Assembly (NCBI GenBank): GCA_964058845.1
Contig: CAXKVR010000750.1
Location: forward strand, 1-25,109
DNA from: Carex sylvatica
Lineage: Eukaryota; Streptophyta; Magnoliopsida; Poales; Cyperaceae
Length of the DNA stretch: 25,109 bases
Direction of reading: 5' to 3'
Shown here: piece by piece, positions 1 through 9,467 of the stretch
Layout of the letters: each line of letters opens with the position of its first letter
Numbering within the stretch: position 1 is the stretch's first letter
Position numbers and translations under genes: made by a program
Notes under the pieces: model-generated
Seen by the model: only the letters and a program-made list of their open reading frames with translations
Told to the model about the DNA's origin: nothing
Database searches by the model: none

Positions 1-525
1 ATGCAAGTTCTATGCCTACGGGCTTTACCCTCAAAAAAAAAAAAAAAGACTAGTTTACCTAAGAAGAAGGTAATATATATGGATTCTTATAGAAATTATA
101 AATTAAATTCTCAGAAAAGGATGGTGGGTTCCACCAAGAACAGGTTGAGGAAATTAGCAGCTTTTGAGTAAATCTCTGGTCAATTTAAGATTTGAAAAAC
201 ATTAAAACCGCACTATTAGTGCTGCCCCAAAAACCTGTGTTGCAACTCCATCAATTTTTTGAAGAAAAAACAGATCATTTCTTTTTCTGAAAAATTAAAT
301 TTTAAATTTCTTTAAAAAATCTGCAATTTACATCTACCCATCAACACAGACAGAAACAGAGGCAGAGACAAAGAAACTTATCTCTCAATATCTATATGGA
401 CTATGGAGTTTACCTCATAACAGGGTAATACTAATAAGTAATATCTGTCCTTTTGAATCATCTGTTGGCCTCTTAAATTGTACACAGCGACCCATGGGAC
501 CCAGATCTAACAGATGGGACCAATG
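1..525. other. AT-rich flank upstream of LecRK copy 1
   Basis: No coding region is visible here. From about position 367 onward the sequence aligns with the flank of the second LecRK copy (about 20368 onward), starting at the shared segment acaaagaaactta. So the left edge of the duplicated block lies near here, or further left in a decayed form. The site near 383-400 is the unoccupied counterpart of a MITE found in copy 2. Confidence 0.6.
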
Positions 526-530
526 ATGAC

Positions 531-720
531 TGAGTGCGTATCCTCTGAGATATCTCAACTTTTGCGTGACTGACGTGTACGGTGCCTATTCGGAGATAGC
601 ACAGGGGCCAGTATTATTTGTGCTTTGAGATTTATGCATAATGTATTTGAACGGTTGAGATTTTCTGGAAAAACATTCAATGTTTGAGATATCTCAGAGG
701 ATGGAACTAAGTGACGACCT
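531..720. mobile_element. MITE private to LecRK copy 1
   Basis: A roughly 190-bp element whose ends carry a perfect inverted repeat, atcctctgagatatctcaa, at about 540-558 and again in reverse orientation at about 684-702. The five bases atgac occur on both sides (526-530 and 721-725) and may be the target-site duplication. The matching stretch of copy 2 (about 21348-21395) reads straight through without it. A related, decayed element of the same family occurs in both copies further in (about 845-930 and 21490-21617), so that one pre-dates the duplication. The superfamily is not certain. Confidence 0.6.
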
Positions 721-725
721 ATGAC

Positions 726-1486
726 TCCATGAGATACTTCATTTGACTAGTCTAGACAGAGGTGTGCTGACTACATGACAAGGCAAAGGATTCTGTATCT
801 TCTTAGATATTTTAAATTTTCAGTTTATCTGAAATAGAGCTATTCTTTTTTAAAATGCACTAGTGAATAATCTTTGAAATTTGTGCATAAAAAAATTTAA
901 ACAATCCGGATTTTCCACAGATCTAACCTTTTAAAATAAATTTAAAAATAAAATAAAGTAAACATGTCTATTGACCTTTTAAAATAAAGTGAATATATAT
1001 GCCAATCACCAAATTCAAATCTTATCATAATTTTTATTGCCTTGTTTGATTAGTTTTTTTTCTCTCTATTACATGTCATTTAAAATATAACTTTTAAAAA
1101 TAAAAGCTTTAGAATGTTTTAGAGGTTAGCATTGGTAGTAAGTTATCTTATTATTTCTTAACCAAAGACAAAGGTAGGATTTTGAATGATGAAGGCTAAT
1201 ATATACTAAAAAAGTGCTATATTTTTATTTAGAAAGGTAGTCTTAAAATTTATAAAAAACAACTCTGGAGATAAAATAAGTGTAGCTGGAGTATATTTAA
1301 CTAAAATACAGCATATCAATGTTGAATTTTCTTTCAAAAAGTGAAAATCATTTGACCACTAGTGTCTTTAATTTATTGTAACCCCCTGTCATCCATTTAT
1401 TCCTCTATCAACATGATCAAATGATCATAAGATGGAAATATCCAAATAATTCAAACTTTCCATATATATGCCATCTCCATTTCGGG
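726..1486. other. Distal promoter flank of LecRK copy 1
   Basis: AT-rich non-coding DNA with no ORF of note. It aligns in pieces with 21337-22005 and 23337-23538 of copy 2, for example the shared runs around aaaataaaagctttagaatg and gtaacccccttccatcc-like sequence near 1379. The 1.33-kb foldback element of copy 2 is absent here: its empty site falls at about 1275-1300. Confidence 0.6.
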
Positions 1487-1495
1487 CTATAAATA
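1487..1495 (+). promoter_or_regulatory. TATA box of LecRK copy 1
   Basis: The motif CTATAAATA lies about 590 bp before the start codon and is kept, with its flanks (tataaatatccgaaccctcc), at 23538-23546 in the second copy while the surrounding DNA varies. Transcription would then start near 1520, giving a short leader exon up to the predicted splice donor at 1645. The start site itself is inferred. Confidence 0.6.
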
Positions 1496-1644
1496 TCCGA
1501 ACCCTCCAACTGGTACACTCCAATTCTATTTTGCCAAAGCATTCCCTAAGTATACTTATTTTCACTTCCTGCTCTCTTACAATCTATTCCCATATTGATA
1601 ATCCTGCTTGTGGATACCCAGGATATCCCAAAGATTAATGCAAG

Positions 1645-2061
1645 GTAATTAATCATACCCAAATTTCTCTTTCAGAGTTATTTGATCAGTATATATATAT
1701 TCCCTTTTCCCCGACCAGAAAAAGGGAAGATCCTTGTGCATGAATTTTGAGTTCAAATGGTTCCATGATGCCCATAAATTTAGAAGAAATAGAGCGTACC
1801 TGCATGTCTGCAAAGATCATACTCTAATGGGACTTTCAACCTTCAATTTAGGAGAAATGAATTGATTATACTATTGGCCTTAGTTGCAATCAAACTTGCA
1901 GCAACTTAATTACTAGTATTGTAAGTTCGGAAAATTCTAACTTATCAGTGAACTAAAATATTACAGACCTTAAAACGTTGATTTATATTTTTTTTTCTCA
2001 CTTCTCTAGCATGTGATATAATTGGTGTCTAATAAATTAGTCACTTAACTGTTGATTGCAG
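1645..2061 (+). other. Predicted 5'-UTR intron of LecRK copy 1
   Basis: The donor CAAG|gtaatt (exon end 1644) and acceptor gttgattgcag|ctg (exon start 2062) are both kept in copy 2 (23703-24196), so a 417-bp leader intron is likely. If it is spliced, the ATG at 1638-1640 becomes the start of an out-of-frame upstream ORF of 30 codons. That uORF ends at the TGA at 2145-2147, inside the main coding region. Copy 2 has no ATG at this place. Confidence 0.55.
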
Positions 2062-2076
2062 CTGTCCAATCAAACA

Positions 2077-4125
2077 ATGGTTTCACTGGCCACTGTATTT
2101 CAGTTGGTACTCTGCTTGTGTTATTTCTCGCTTCATTGCTCCAGTGAAAACTTCATCTTCAATGGATTCAAACAAGCTTCCAACCAGCTGAGCTTGGATA
2201 ATGCTACAAAAATAACAAAGGGTGGCCTGCTGCAACTAACCAATGACACACAAAATATCATTGGCCATGCTTTCTTCTCTTCCCCAATTCCAATGATCAA
2301 AACTAATAAAAATGTTCCCATAGTAATCTCTTTCAGCACGTCTTTCATTCTAGACATCATTACGGTGGGTAGTGGTGGAGGCCATGGCCTAACCTTTGCG
2401 ATTGTACGCTCTAAAGAACTCCTCGGGGCTTTTAACGGTCAGTACCTCGGCCTGCTCGGGCCTAAGAACAATGGAAATTTATCAAATCATGTTTTCGCGG
2501 TTGAGTTTGATACAGTTATGGCAAATGGGCTATTAAATGAGACAGATGATAATCATGTCGGTGTTGACTTGAACAGCATGATATCAAACATCTCACAAAA
2601 AGCTGCCTATTATACCAATCAAAATTCTAAGGTTGACGTCCAACTTGAGAGTGGGCAACCGATTCAAGCATGGATCGACTACAATGGCACCAATAAAATC
2701 CTTGATATAACTATTGCACCTCTTCCAATTCCTAAACCATCCCGGGCCCTAATTTCATATGCTGTAGACCTCAAATATATTTTTGAGGAAGAGATGTATG
2801 TTGGGTTCACTTCCTCGACGGGTAAACTAGCAAGTTCTCACTATATAATAGCATGGAGTTTTAGCAGCGAGGGACCGGCCCAAACCATTGATCTCTCTCA
2901 TCTACCAAAATTTCCACATGCACCCAGCACAGTAACAACTTCTCGATCTAAAGTGATTAAGATCGGTATTTTGTCCGCCATGGGGACTTTAGCCTTGATA
3001 GCCCTTTTGATCGGCATTTCCTTATACCTATGGCAAAGAGCCAAGTTGGCCGAGACAATTGAGGACTGGGAACGGGAACATCCCCATAGGCTCCGATACA
3101 AGGACCTTTATAGGGCAACCAAAGGGTTCAAAGAGACTGAGATACTTGGCACTGGAGGATTTGGCCATGTCTACAAGGGGATATTTCCAAAAACTAAAGA
3201 AATAGTGGCCATAAAGAAGATCTCTAATAATGCAAGGCAAGGAATGAGAGAGTTTGTTGCGGAGATATCAAGCCTAGGGAGAATGACACATCGAAACTTG
3301 GTGGAGTTGCGAGGATGGTGCAAAAGAAACAAGGATCTTCTCCTAGTTTACGAGTTCATGCCTAATGGCAGCCTTGATGCACTTCTTTTCGACCGTAACA
3401 ACAAAACACGGACCATACTTACTTGGGAGCAACGCCTCAACATCCTCAAGGGTGTTGCATCAGGTCTTCTCTACTTGCATGAAGAATGGGAGCAATTGGT
3501 TGTGCATCGAGATGTCAAATCCAGCAATGTATTGCTCGGGCCAGACTTGAACCCAAAGTTGGGAGACTTTGGGTTGGCCAGGTTGTATGAACACGATACA
3601 AACCCTCGTACGACACACATTGTAGGTACTCTTGGTTACATGGCTCCAGAGCTGTCATACTCAGGCAAGGCCACATCCAGCTCAGATGTATTCGCTTTTG
3701 GAGTGTTGCTGTTGGAGGTGACAAGTGGCAGGAGACCGATTGAGAACCATGCACCAACCGACGAGTTGAATTTAATTGAGTGGGCTAGGGATTGCCAAGT
3801 ACGAGGCCATCTCCTGAAGGTAGCTGATGCGTGTATTACAAAAGAGTGCGATATTCAGGAGATAGAGACGATGTTGAAGTTAGGGCTAGTTTGTTGCCAA
3901 TCTATTGCAGAAGTTAGACCCAGCATGAGACAAGTGATACAGTATCTCAATGGCACCGAGCATCTCCCAGTTGATTTGCAGCTTGTGTATCTTAATCCCA
4001 ATTCAACAAGCTTCGCAGACCAGAATTCATTCCCTTGGTCTTATGGGTCAGCCAATGCGTACCAGCTGAAATCATTCCATTCACATGCTAGTGTGTCAGT
4101 GGGCTCCCTACAGGCAGGAAGGTGA
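2077..4125 (+). CDS. L-type lectin-domain receptor-like kinase (LecRK), complete
   Basis: A 682-residue single-exon receptor kinase of the plant plasma membrane. A signal peptide (about 1-23) is followed by a legume-lectin domain (about 24-275; HVFAVEFDT at 138-146, HVGVDLNS at 160-167), a membrane span (about 296-318) and a Ser/Thr kinase domain (about 352-625). Kinase motifs are complete: glycine loop GTGGFG 358-363, lysine K380 in VAIK, helix-C glutamate E396, HRDVKSSN 477-484 (an RD kinase), DFG 497-499, and GTLGYMAPE 517-525. It should therefore be catalytically active. LecRKs are known in defence, salt and hormone signalling; the ligand here is unknown. I chose ATG 2077 because the preceding codons follow a splice acceptor and contain no ATG. 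The lectin metal site looks atypical: E143 and D145 are present, but the next two usual Asn/Asp positions read as A149 and E155. A second copy follows at 24212. Family assignment is secure; the subfamily is not. Confidence 0.95.
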   Translation: MVSLATVFQLVLCLCYFSLHCSSENFIFNGFKQASNQLSLDNATKITKGGLLQLTNDTQNIIGHAFFSSPIPMIKTNKNVPIVISFSTSFILDIITVGSGGGHGLTFAIVRSKELLGAFNGQYLGLLGPKNNGNLSNHVFAVEFDTVMANGLLNETDDNHVGVDLNSMISNISQKAAYYTNQNSKVDVQLESGQPIQAWIDYNGTNKILDITIAPLPIPKPSRALISYAVDLKYIFEEEMYVGFTSSTGKLASSHYIIAWSFSSEGPAQTIDLSHLPKFPHAPSTVTTSRSKVIKIGILSAMGTLALIALLIGISLYLWQRAKLAETIEDWEREHPHRLRYKDLYRATKGFKETEILGTGGFGHVYKGIFPKTKEIVAIKKISNNARQGMREFVAEISSLGRMTHRNLVELRGWCKRNKDLLLVYEFMPNGSLDALLFDRNNKTRTILTWEQRLNILKGVASGLLYLHEEWEQLVVHRDVKSSNVLLGPDLNPKLGDFGLARLYEHDTNPRTTHIVGTLGYMAPELSYSGKATSSSDVFAFGVLLLEVTSGRRPIENHAPTDELNLIEWARDCQVRGHLLKVADACITKECDIQEIETMLKLGLVCCQSIAEVRPSMRQVIQYLNGTEHLPVDLQLVYLNPNSTSFADQNSFPWSYGSANAYQLKSFHSHASVSVGSLQAGR

Positions 4126-5056
4126 ACTAAAGCTGAACTGTACTTGCAGAGCCTGGCATAATATATAGATAATGTGTAATTATTATCGATGTTGTTTGTA
4201 GTAGCCAAGATATGTATGTAATTATTTAACGCATGCATAGTACTTTTAACTTGTATTCCAGTTATATGGGTAACTGTTATTCAGAGCTTGACAGCAGTAT
4301 CCTAACCTCCAAAAATGGGTTTTACAGGAATCAAATGATAACAGAAAAGAATATGATACAAAAATGTATTAGGAATTATGAAACTACACCTACAAGTTGT
4401 AAAATCTTTTGTATTAGCTCAATATCATAAGCATTGAACTAAGGAACCCAAAATTCTGTATGCCTCAATTCAAAAACAAATGGAACATTGGTATTACATA
4501 GTGGAGTGATGATTTTAAATAAGCTTCTTCTTCCGGAAATAGCCTTAGAGATGCCACGATTGCAAGACTGATACCGCAATACAGACAGCAAGTGACATGA
4601 TACTGAACCATGCATTTCCTGTTTTCATTTGTTTTGGTTGTGCAACCAGTACTACCAAAATAATGCCTTTCTTCGTCAAACATTAAAGTTCACATGTACT
4701 TCTAGTTGAGTTTGTGCAAGAAGTACTGTCAATATTAAATCAGATTTCCAAGCACTAAAGTTTAATTTTCGAGCAACCAAGTCCCAATCCTATCAAATTC
4801 AAATGTTTATCTACCTCAAGCTTTTCTTTTCGAGCGACAGAGTCCCAATCCTTTGCTGCAATTCCAATTTTCCAATCGATATTTAGCTCAGGTTGTAGAG
4901 AAAATATCTACTGCATTTTATCAAGCAAGATAATCTTATTAGCTCAGGTTGTAGAGGAAATTCTTGGGGGGTAAGTGATGTAATATAAATGGTTCAATTT
5001 GCAAAACAGCAGAATGTCTTCTTGATATTGATATTATAAATATACTAATTTTGGAT
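4126..5056. other. 3' flank of LecRK copy 1
   Basis: Non-coding AT-rich DNA that holds the LecRK 3' UTR. No clear canonical poly(A) signal stands out. The only structure I see is the two pairs of direct repeats listed separately; short ORFs here have no recognisable content. Confidence 0.5.
4764..4957. repeat. Two pairs of short direct repeats
   Basis: The segment around ttttcgagcaaccaagtccc (4767-4794) recurs as ttttcgagcgacagagtccc (4827-4854), about 60 bp later. Just downstream, ttagctcaggttgtagag (4883-4900) recurs at about 4939-4956, about 56 bp later. These suggest an old local tandem duplication of about 55-60 bp. Confidence 0.55.
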
Positions 5057-5089
5057 GGGGTGTTACTGTTCATTCTACAGTAACACCCC
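5057..5089. repeat. Perfect 13-bp inverted repeat, hairpin-forming
   Basis: GGGGTGTTACTGT (5057-5069) and its exact complement ACAGTAACACCCC (5077-5089) enclose a 7-nt loop. It sits about 100 bp before the GC-richer, gene-like stretch. It could be a very short palindromic MITE remnant or a cruciform-forming site. Confidence 0.7.
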
Positions 5090-5336
5090 CCTTCCCAACC
5101 TTCTGATGCAACACTGAGGGATCAGATTATTTTATGCTCACGTCATCAACCAAATTTTCTTCTCTTCGTGGATAACAACACTCTTTGTGCTACCTGTCGT
5201 CTCTCAATTCTTCACGATCGCCACGTGTTACTCAGTTGCTACGTCCCGCTTTCTTCTGTTCCATCTTCCCGATCTTGGAAACAGCTGCTTCAATTTCTCC
5301 AATTGAGTTCTCCTCCCACTTATCAGTTAGCTCACA

Positions 5337-5729
5337 ATGAAAAATATTCAAATTGCTGCTTATCCCTCTCCCGTTGAGTTCTCCTCCTCCGTTTCGTCCC
5401 CAGCGCCAACCTCCGCTCAGACAGGAAAAAAAGGTCACTCTTCCATCTTCCAGCTCTCAGTTGTGCTTGATCGGTTCGTTCGGTAAGATCTCTGCAGTTC
5501 CATCGATTACTTCATTATTCCCCTCCTCTTCTCCTCCGCGTTTCTTTCGTCAATTTTCCTGATTTTCTAACCGGTCCCAAGTTTTCAACGCTTCCAGCTC
5601 CCAGAATTTGAGGTTCAAAAGGAGGAATTCCCACGAAATCAACATCAAAATTACAACTCAGACCTCCCTTGCGATCGTGAAGAAACCTCCGTTCCGGTTG
5701 GGTGCCGCATCTTGCTCAGTACTGCCTAG
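5337..5729 (+). CDS. Candidate 5' exons of an unrecognised gene
   Basis: This stretch is GC-richer than its surroundings and CT-rich upstream, as plant leaders often are. It has a G-box-like core (ccacgtgt) near 5222. An ATG at 5337 opens 49 codons rich in Ser, Pro and Ala. A donor CG|gtaaga at 5483 and acceptor cttccag at 5597 would join this, in frame (phase 2), to a second 132-nt open exon 5598-5729. That exon ends at donor CTAG|gtaaat, again phase 2. The joined N-terminus is poor in acidic residues and rich in Ser, Lys and Arg, which would fit a transit peptide, but this is inference. I do not recognise the protein. A LINE with a nested copia element begins 330 bp downstream and would lie in the next intron. 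It may equally be a non-coding leader. Confidence 0.3.
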
Positions 5730-6040
5730 GTAAATTCCTCATAACTCAATGCATGTTTTGTTCTATTTACCACCTGCTCTACTTAATCTCTAGAGTGGTA
5801 TAATCCCAATTATATACAGGCCTTCTTCGATATTGTTCCTTAGCTCAATTAATCCCCACTAAGATCAAATTGTGCTACCTGATTTGTTACACTGTTGCTA
5901 TCCCTATAGGTTTCAGATATTTTATGCCATTCAAACATGTACATTGAGTCTTTCCTTAAATTTATCATCAACATTTTATTTAGAATTACTGACACCTTTG
6001 TCAAAGGAGGAGCTATCTAAGAAAGCAATATGCTTGCATT
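5730..6040. other. Intron-like sequence before the LINE insertion
   Basis: T-rich DNA without coding content, following the candidate splice donor at 5730. It ends at the LINE target site (6041-6057). Nothing else is evident. Confidence 0.3.
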
Positions 6041-6109
6041 AAAAAGAGATAAATTTGCACCACTACTTACAATACACACCAGAGTGCAGCTCGTAGAGAC
6101 TGAAGATGA

Positions 6110-6510
6110 ACTTCTCATGGTTCCTACACTGCTGCCTCGGCCTATCAAGCCTTGATGGCTGGCGGTAAGATAGGGTGGAGTTACACAAAGGTTTGGACGT
6201 GTAGGATCCCGCTGAAGGTGCGAATATTTGTTTACTTGTCATTGAAACAAAAAATTCTCACGCATGATCAAATGGCTAAAAGGGGATTTCACTGTGAGCT
6301 GCCGTGTGTTCTCTGCACTGCATGTGCTTGTGAAACTGCTAACCACTTACTTTTTGAGTGTGCTTATGCAAGGTCTGTTTGGAACCGATTGTCTAATCGC
6401 TTGGGATATAGACTAATGGTGTTAGGAGATTCTATTGAGCAGACTTGGTCCAGGTCTAAGCGTTCAGCTATGGCAGCTGGAATTCAAAATGAAAGAGGTT
6501 GGATTGTATG
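6110..6510 (+). pseudogene. LINE ORF2 C-terminal zinc-binding (zf-RVT) region, part 1
   Basis: This frame encodes the reverse-transcriptase zinc-binding domain found at the end of plant LINE ORF2. The signature reads SAYQALMAGG, then WTCRIPLKVRIF, HDQMAKRGF, CVLC, CETANHLLFEC and ARSVWNRL. The frame is closed by a TGA at 6107-6109 and lacks all upstream polymerase sequence, so it is a dead fragment. The reading frame is cut in the middle of a codon at 6510 by the copia LTR and resumes at 11763. Confidence 0.85.
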
Positions 6511-6817
6511 TGTTTTAATTTAGAGAACACAAGCCTCCCTGAAAATCCCTTCCCTCCCTCAATTTTATTTATCAGAAAAACTTGTTTTACAAAGTTCTTA
6601 TTCTCCTCAATTTTTCTATATCCTGTACATAGCGCCTATTCCTGTATTTATCTTTTTTTCTCCTTATCTATATTTAGAAATTACAATACAATCAATTCAT
6701 AGATCCTATTACAGCTCATCTAATTTACATTCGAATTTTGGAGATTGCCTTTCCTGTTTACATCTTTCCTTGTTTGTTCCTTCCATGCTGGTTATGTGCC
6801 AGCTTGCAAATCTGACA
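6511..6817 (-). repeat. 3' LTR of the copia element
   Basis: 307 bp, identical to 11456-11762 except for one T/C difference in the T-run near 6659. In the element's orientation it starts TGTCAG and ends TAAAACA, and carries an AATAAA-type signal (gataaataaaa). Confidence 0.95.
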
Positions 6818-6828
6818 CCCTCCCTCAA
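6818..6828 (-). other. Polypurine tract of the copia element
   Basis: On the minus strand TTGAGGGAGGG directly abuts the 3' LTR, the expected place for second-strand priming. The polyprotein stop codon (6825-6827) overlaps it. Confidence 0.85.
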
Positions 6829-9467
6829 GTTGGCACATACATATCCTTCATTCCTAGCTTATTAACTGTTTCACCGAAAATTCTACTCACTACAGGTTTA
6901 GTTAATATATCTGCAAGTTGTTCATTTGATCGCACAAACGGCATAGATATAATTTTAGTCTCTAGCTTCTCTTTAACGAAATGCCTGTCAATTTCAACAT
7001 GCTTCATTCGATCATGCTGCACCGGGTTATGGGCAATATCTATAGATGCCTTATTATCACAAAATAATTTCATTTCGGATTCTGGCTCAAAGCCTAATTC
7101 AGTTAAGAATCCTTTTAGCCATAGGAGTTCGCAAATTGCTTTAACCATCCCTCTGAACTCCGATTCTGCACTTGACAGAGACACCACATTTTGTTTCTTT
7201 GATCTCCATGTGACTAAGTTTCCCCCCACAAATGTGAAATAACCTGCCGTTGATCGTCTGTCCATAGCACATCCTGCCCAGTCTGCATCACTGTATGCAA
7301 ATACTTGAAGATGTGAATTTTTTCTAAAAACTATACCTTTCCCGGGTGTGCCCTTCAAATATCTGAGAATTCTCATTACTGCTTCTAGATGCTCTTCCTT
7401 GGGAGAGTGCATGAATTGACTCACTACGCTTACGGCATACGCAATGTCAGGTCTTGTGTGAGCCAAGTAAATCAACTTACCCACAAGTCTTTGATATCTG
7501 TCTACATTGGTGGGTGTGTGATCAGTGTAGGCTTCTAACTTCAAGTTTGGAATCATAGGTGTATCAACTGGTTTGCAATCTAGCATTCCTGTTTCACATA
7601 AAAGATCAAGTATATATTTTCTTTGTGACAAATATATTCCTTCTTTATCCCGGGTTACCTCTATACTAAGAAAGTATTTTAACCCACCCAAGTTTTTCAT
7701 CTCAAATTCTTTGAACAACTTTTCCTCTAATTCTCGTATTCCCTCTTCATCACTTCCTGTTATTATCATGTCATCAACATAAATTATGAGAACAACAATT
7801 TTTTTATAGTTCTTCTTGTAGAACATTGTGTGATCTGAATTGCTTTGGGTATACCCGTATCCCTTCATGGCCTGACTAAACCGCCCAAACCATGCCCGAG
7901 GTGATTGTTTTAACCCATATAGCGCTTTCTTTAGTTTACATACTTTACCCGTCATGTTTGGTGGTTGATAACCTGGCGGCATTTTCATGTAGATATCCTC
8001 CTCTAATTCTCCATGTAGGAACGCATTTTTCACATCAAACTGATGCAGTGGCCATTCTAAATTTGCTGCAATAGATAGAATGATTCTGACAGAGTTCAAC
8101 TTAGCAACCGGAGAAAAGGTTTCTTGAAAATCAATTCCATATGTCTGGGTATATCCTTTTGCAACCAGCCTCGCCTTATATCTCTCTATCTTTCCTTGTG
8201 CATTGTATTTTACGGTATACACCCATTTACACCCCACGACTCTCTTGTCATCAGGTAAATTAGTGACTTCCCAGGTATTATTTTTCAGTAGTGCACTCAT
8301 TTCTTCATTCATTGCTTCTCTCCACTTTGGGTCTGTTATGGCTTCTTCCAGTTTTGTTGGTACTGTTATTGATGATATTTGGTTCACAAACCCCTTTAAA
8401 GGTTCTGTCAAATGATTTGTTGTTGTATATTTTGCAATTGGATACATTTCTATGCTTGTCCCATCTTCAGGTACATACCGTTTTGGTGGTTTTCCTTTAT
8501 TTTTTCTTGGTGGTAAAGTAAATAATTGTTCAGAAGAACTTACCTCATTGGGAGTCTCAGACCGTGTTGGATCATTGGCGGGTTGTATTATCATCTCTTC
8601 TTGATCTTCAGTGTTGTCGTTTCTCTCCAAGTGATTTATTTCATTTTCATTATTTATGCCCTGGTTTATTTCTTCCTCCGAATTATATTGTATTTGGTGA
8701 GGTTGATCTAGTACATGGGTAGATGAGGTTACTGTATCATGATATCTTGTGAAATTTAAAAACTCAAAATTCAATTCGTCCTCAGATGTATTTACCCGCT
8801 CCTCCTGAATTGGATTTTGTGGAATTTTAAAATACGGTTCATGTTCTATAAAATTTACATCCATGGTGGTGAAAAATTTTCTTGTATTTGGACTATAACA
8901 TTTATATCCTTTTTGATTTTGACCCATTCCTAAAAAAATACATTTTTCTGCTCTTGGCTCAAGTTTTGATCGGTATTGTTTTTGAAGATGAACATAGGCT
9001 GTACACCCAAAGATTTTTGGAGGTAAATTCAAAATCAAATTAATTTTTAGGTGTGCAGAAAAAACTTGTAATGGTGTTTTAAACTGATTGACTTGTGTTG
9101 GCATTCGGTTCATGAGGTATACAGCAAACGTAATCGCATTATCCCAAAATATATTTGGTACATTTGTTTCAATTAAAAGAGATCTCGTAATTTCAAGTAT
9201 ATGCCTATTTTTCCGTTCTGCAATGCCATTTTGTTGAGGCGTTCCTACACATGATGTCTCATGTACTATGCCGTTATTTTGAAGTATTTCTTGCACTTCT
9301 CGATTCATGTATTCTGTTCCATTATCACTTCTAATTACTTTGATATTTTTCTCAAATTGTGTTCTAATCATAGTTATAAATATTCTAAATATGTCTTTTA
9401 CATTTTCTTTGGTTTTTAATAGATACAACCATGTTAGTCGTGAAAAATCATCAACAAATATTATAAA
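6825..9467 (-). pseudogene. copia polyprotein part 2: integrase core, reverse transcriptase, RNase H
   Basis: This 880-codon frame continues the gag-protease frame after a single in-frame TGA (9468-9470). It begins with FIIFVDDFSR of the integrase core, then RSDNGTEY (second catalytic Asp), and GTPQQNGIAERKNRHI (catalytic Glu). A reverse transcriptase follows (KWVYTVKYN, FDVKNAFLHGEL, the catalytic IYVDDMIITG, SLSQRKYILDLL-type sequence). RNase H is last (YSDADWAG, SLSSAESEF, LFCDNKASI, MKHVEIDRHF). All catalytic residues I can place are present. Only the one stop separates it from the upstream part. The bases after that TGA do not match known strong readthrough contexts, so I treat it as a break and not as programmed readthrough. 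Confidence 0.9.

Noticed and set aside
2056..2076. Upstream extension of the LecRK frame from a TTG codon
   Set aside because: The bases are the splice acceptor gattgcag plus leader. TTG starts are not expected in plants, and ATG 2077 gives a proper signal peptide.
2898..3757. Minus-strand ORFs within the LecRK gene
   Set aside because: They lie antisense to a well-conserved kinase coding region and show no domain.
6745..7242. 165-codon plus-strand ORF
   Set aside because: It is antisense to the copia RNase H region and LTR, with no domain of its own.
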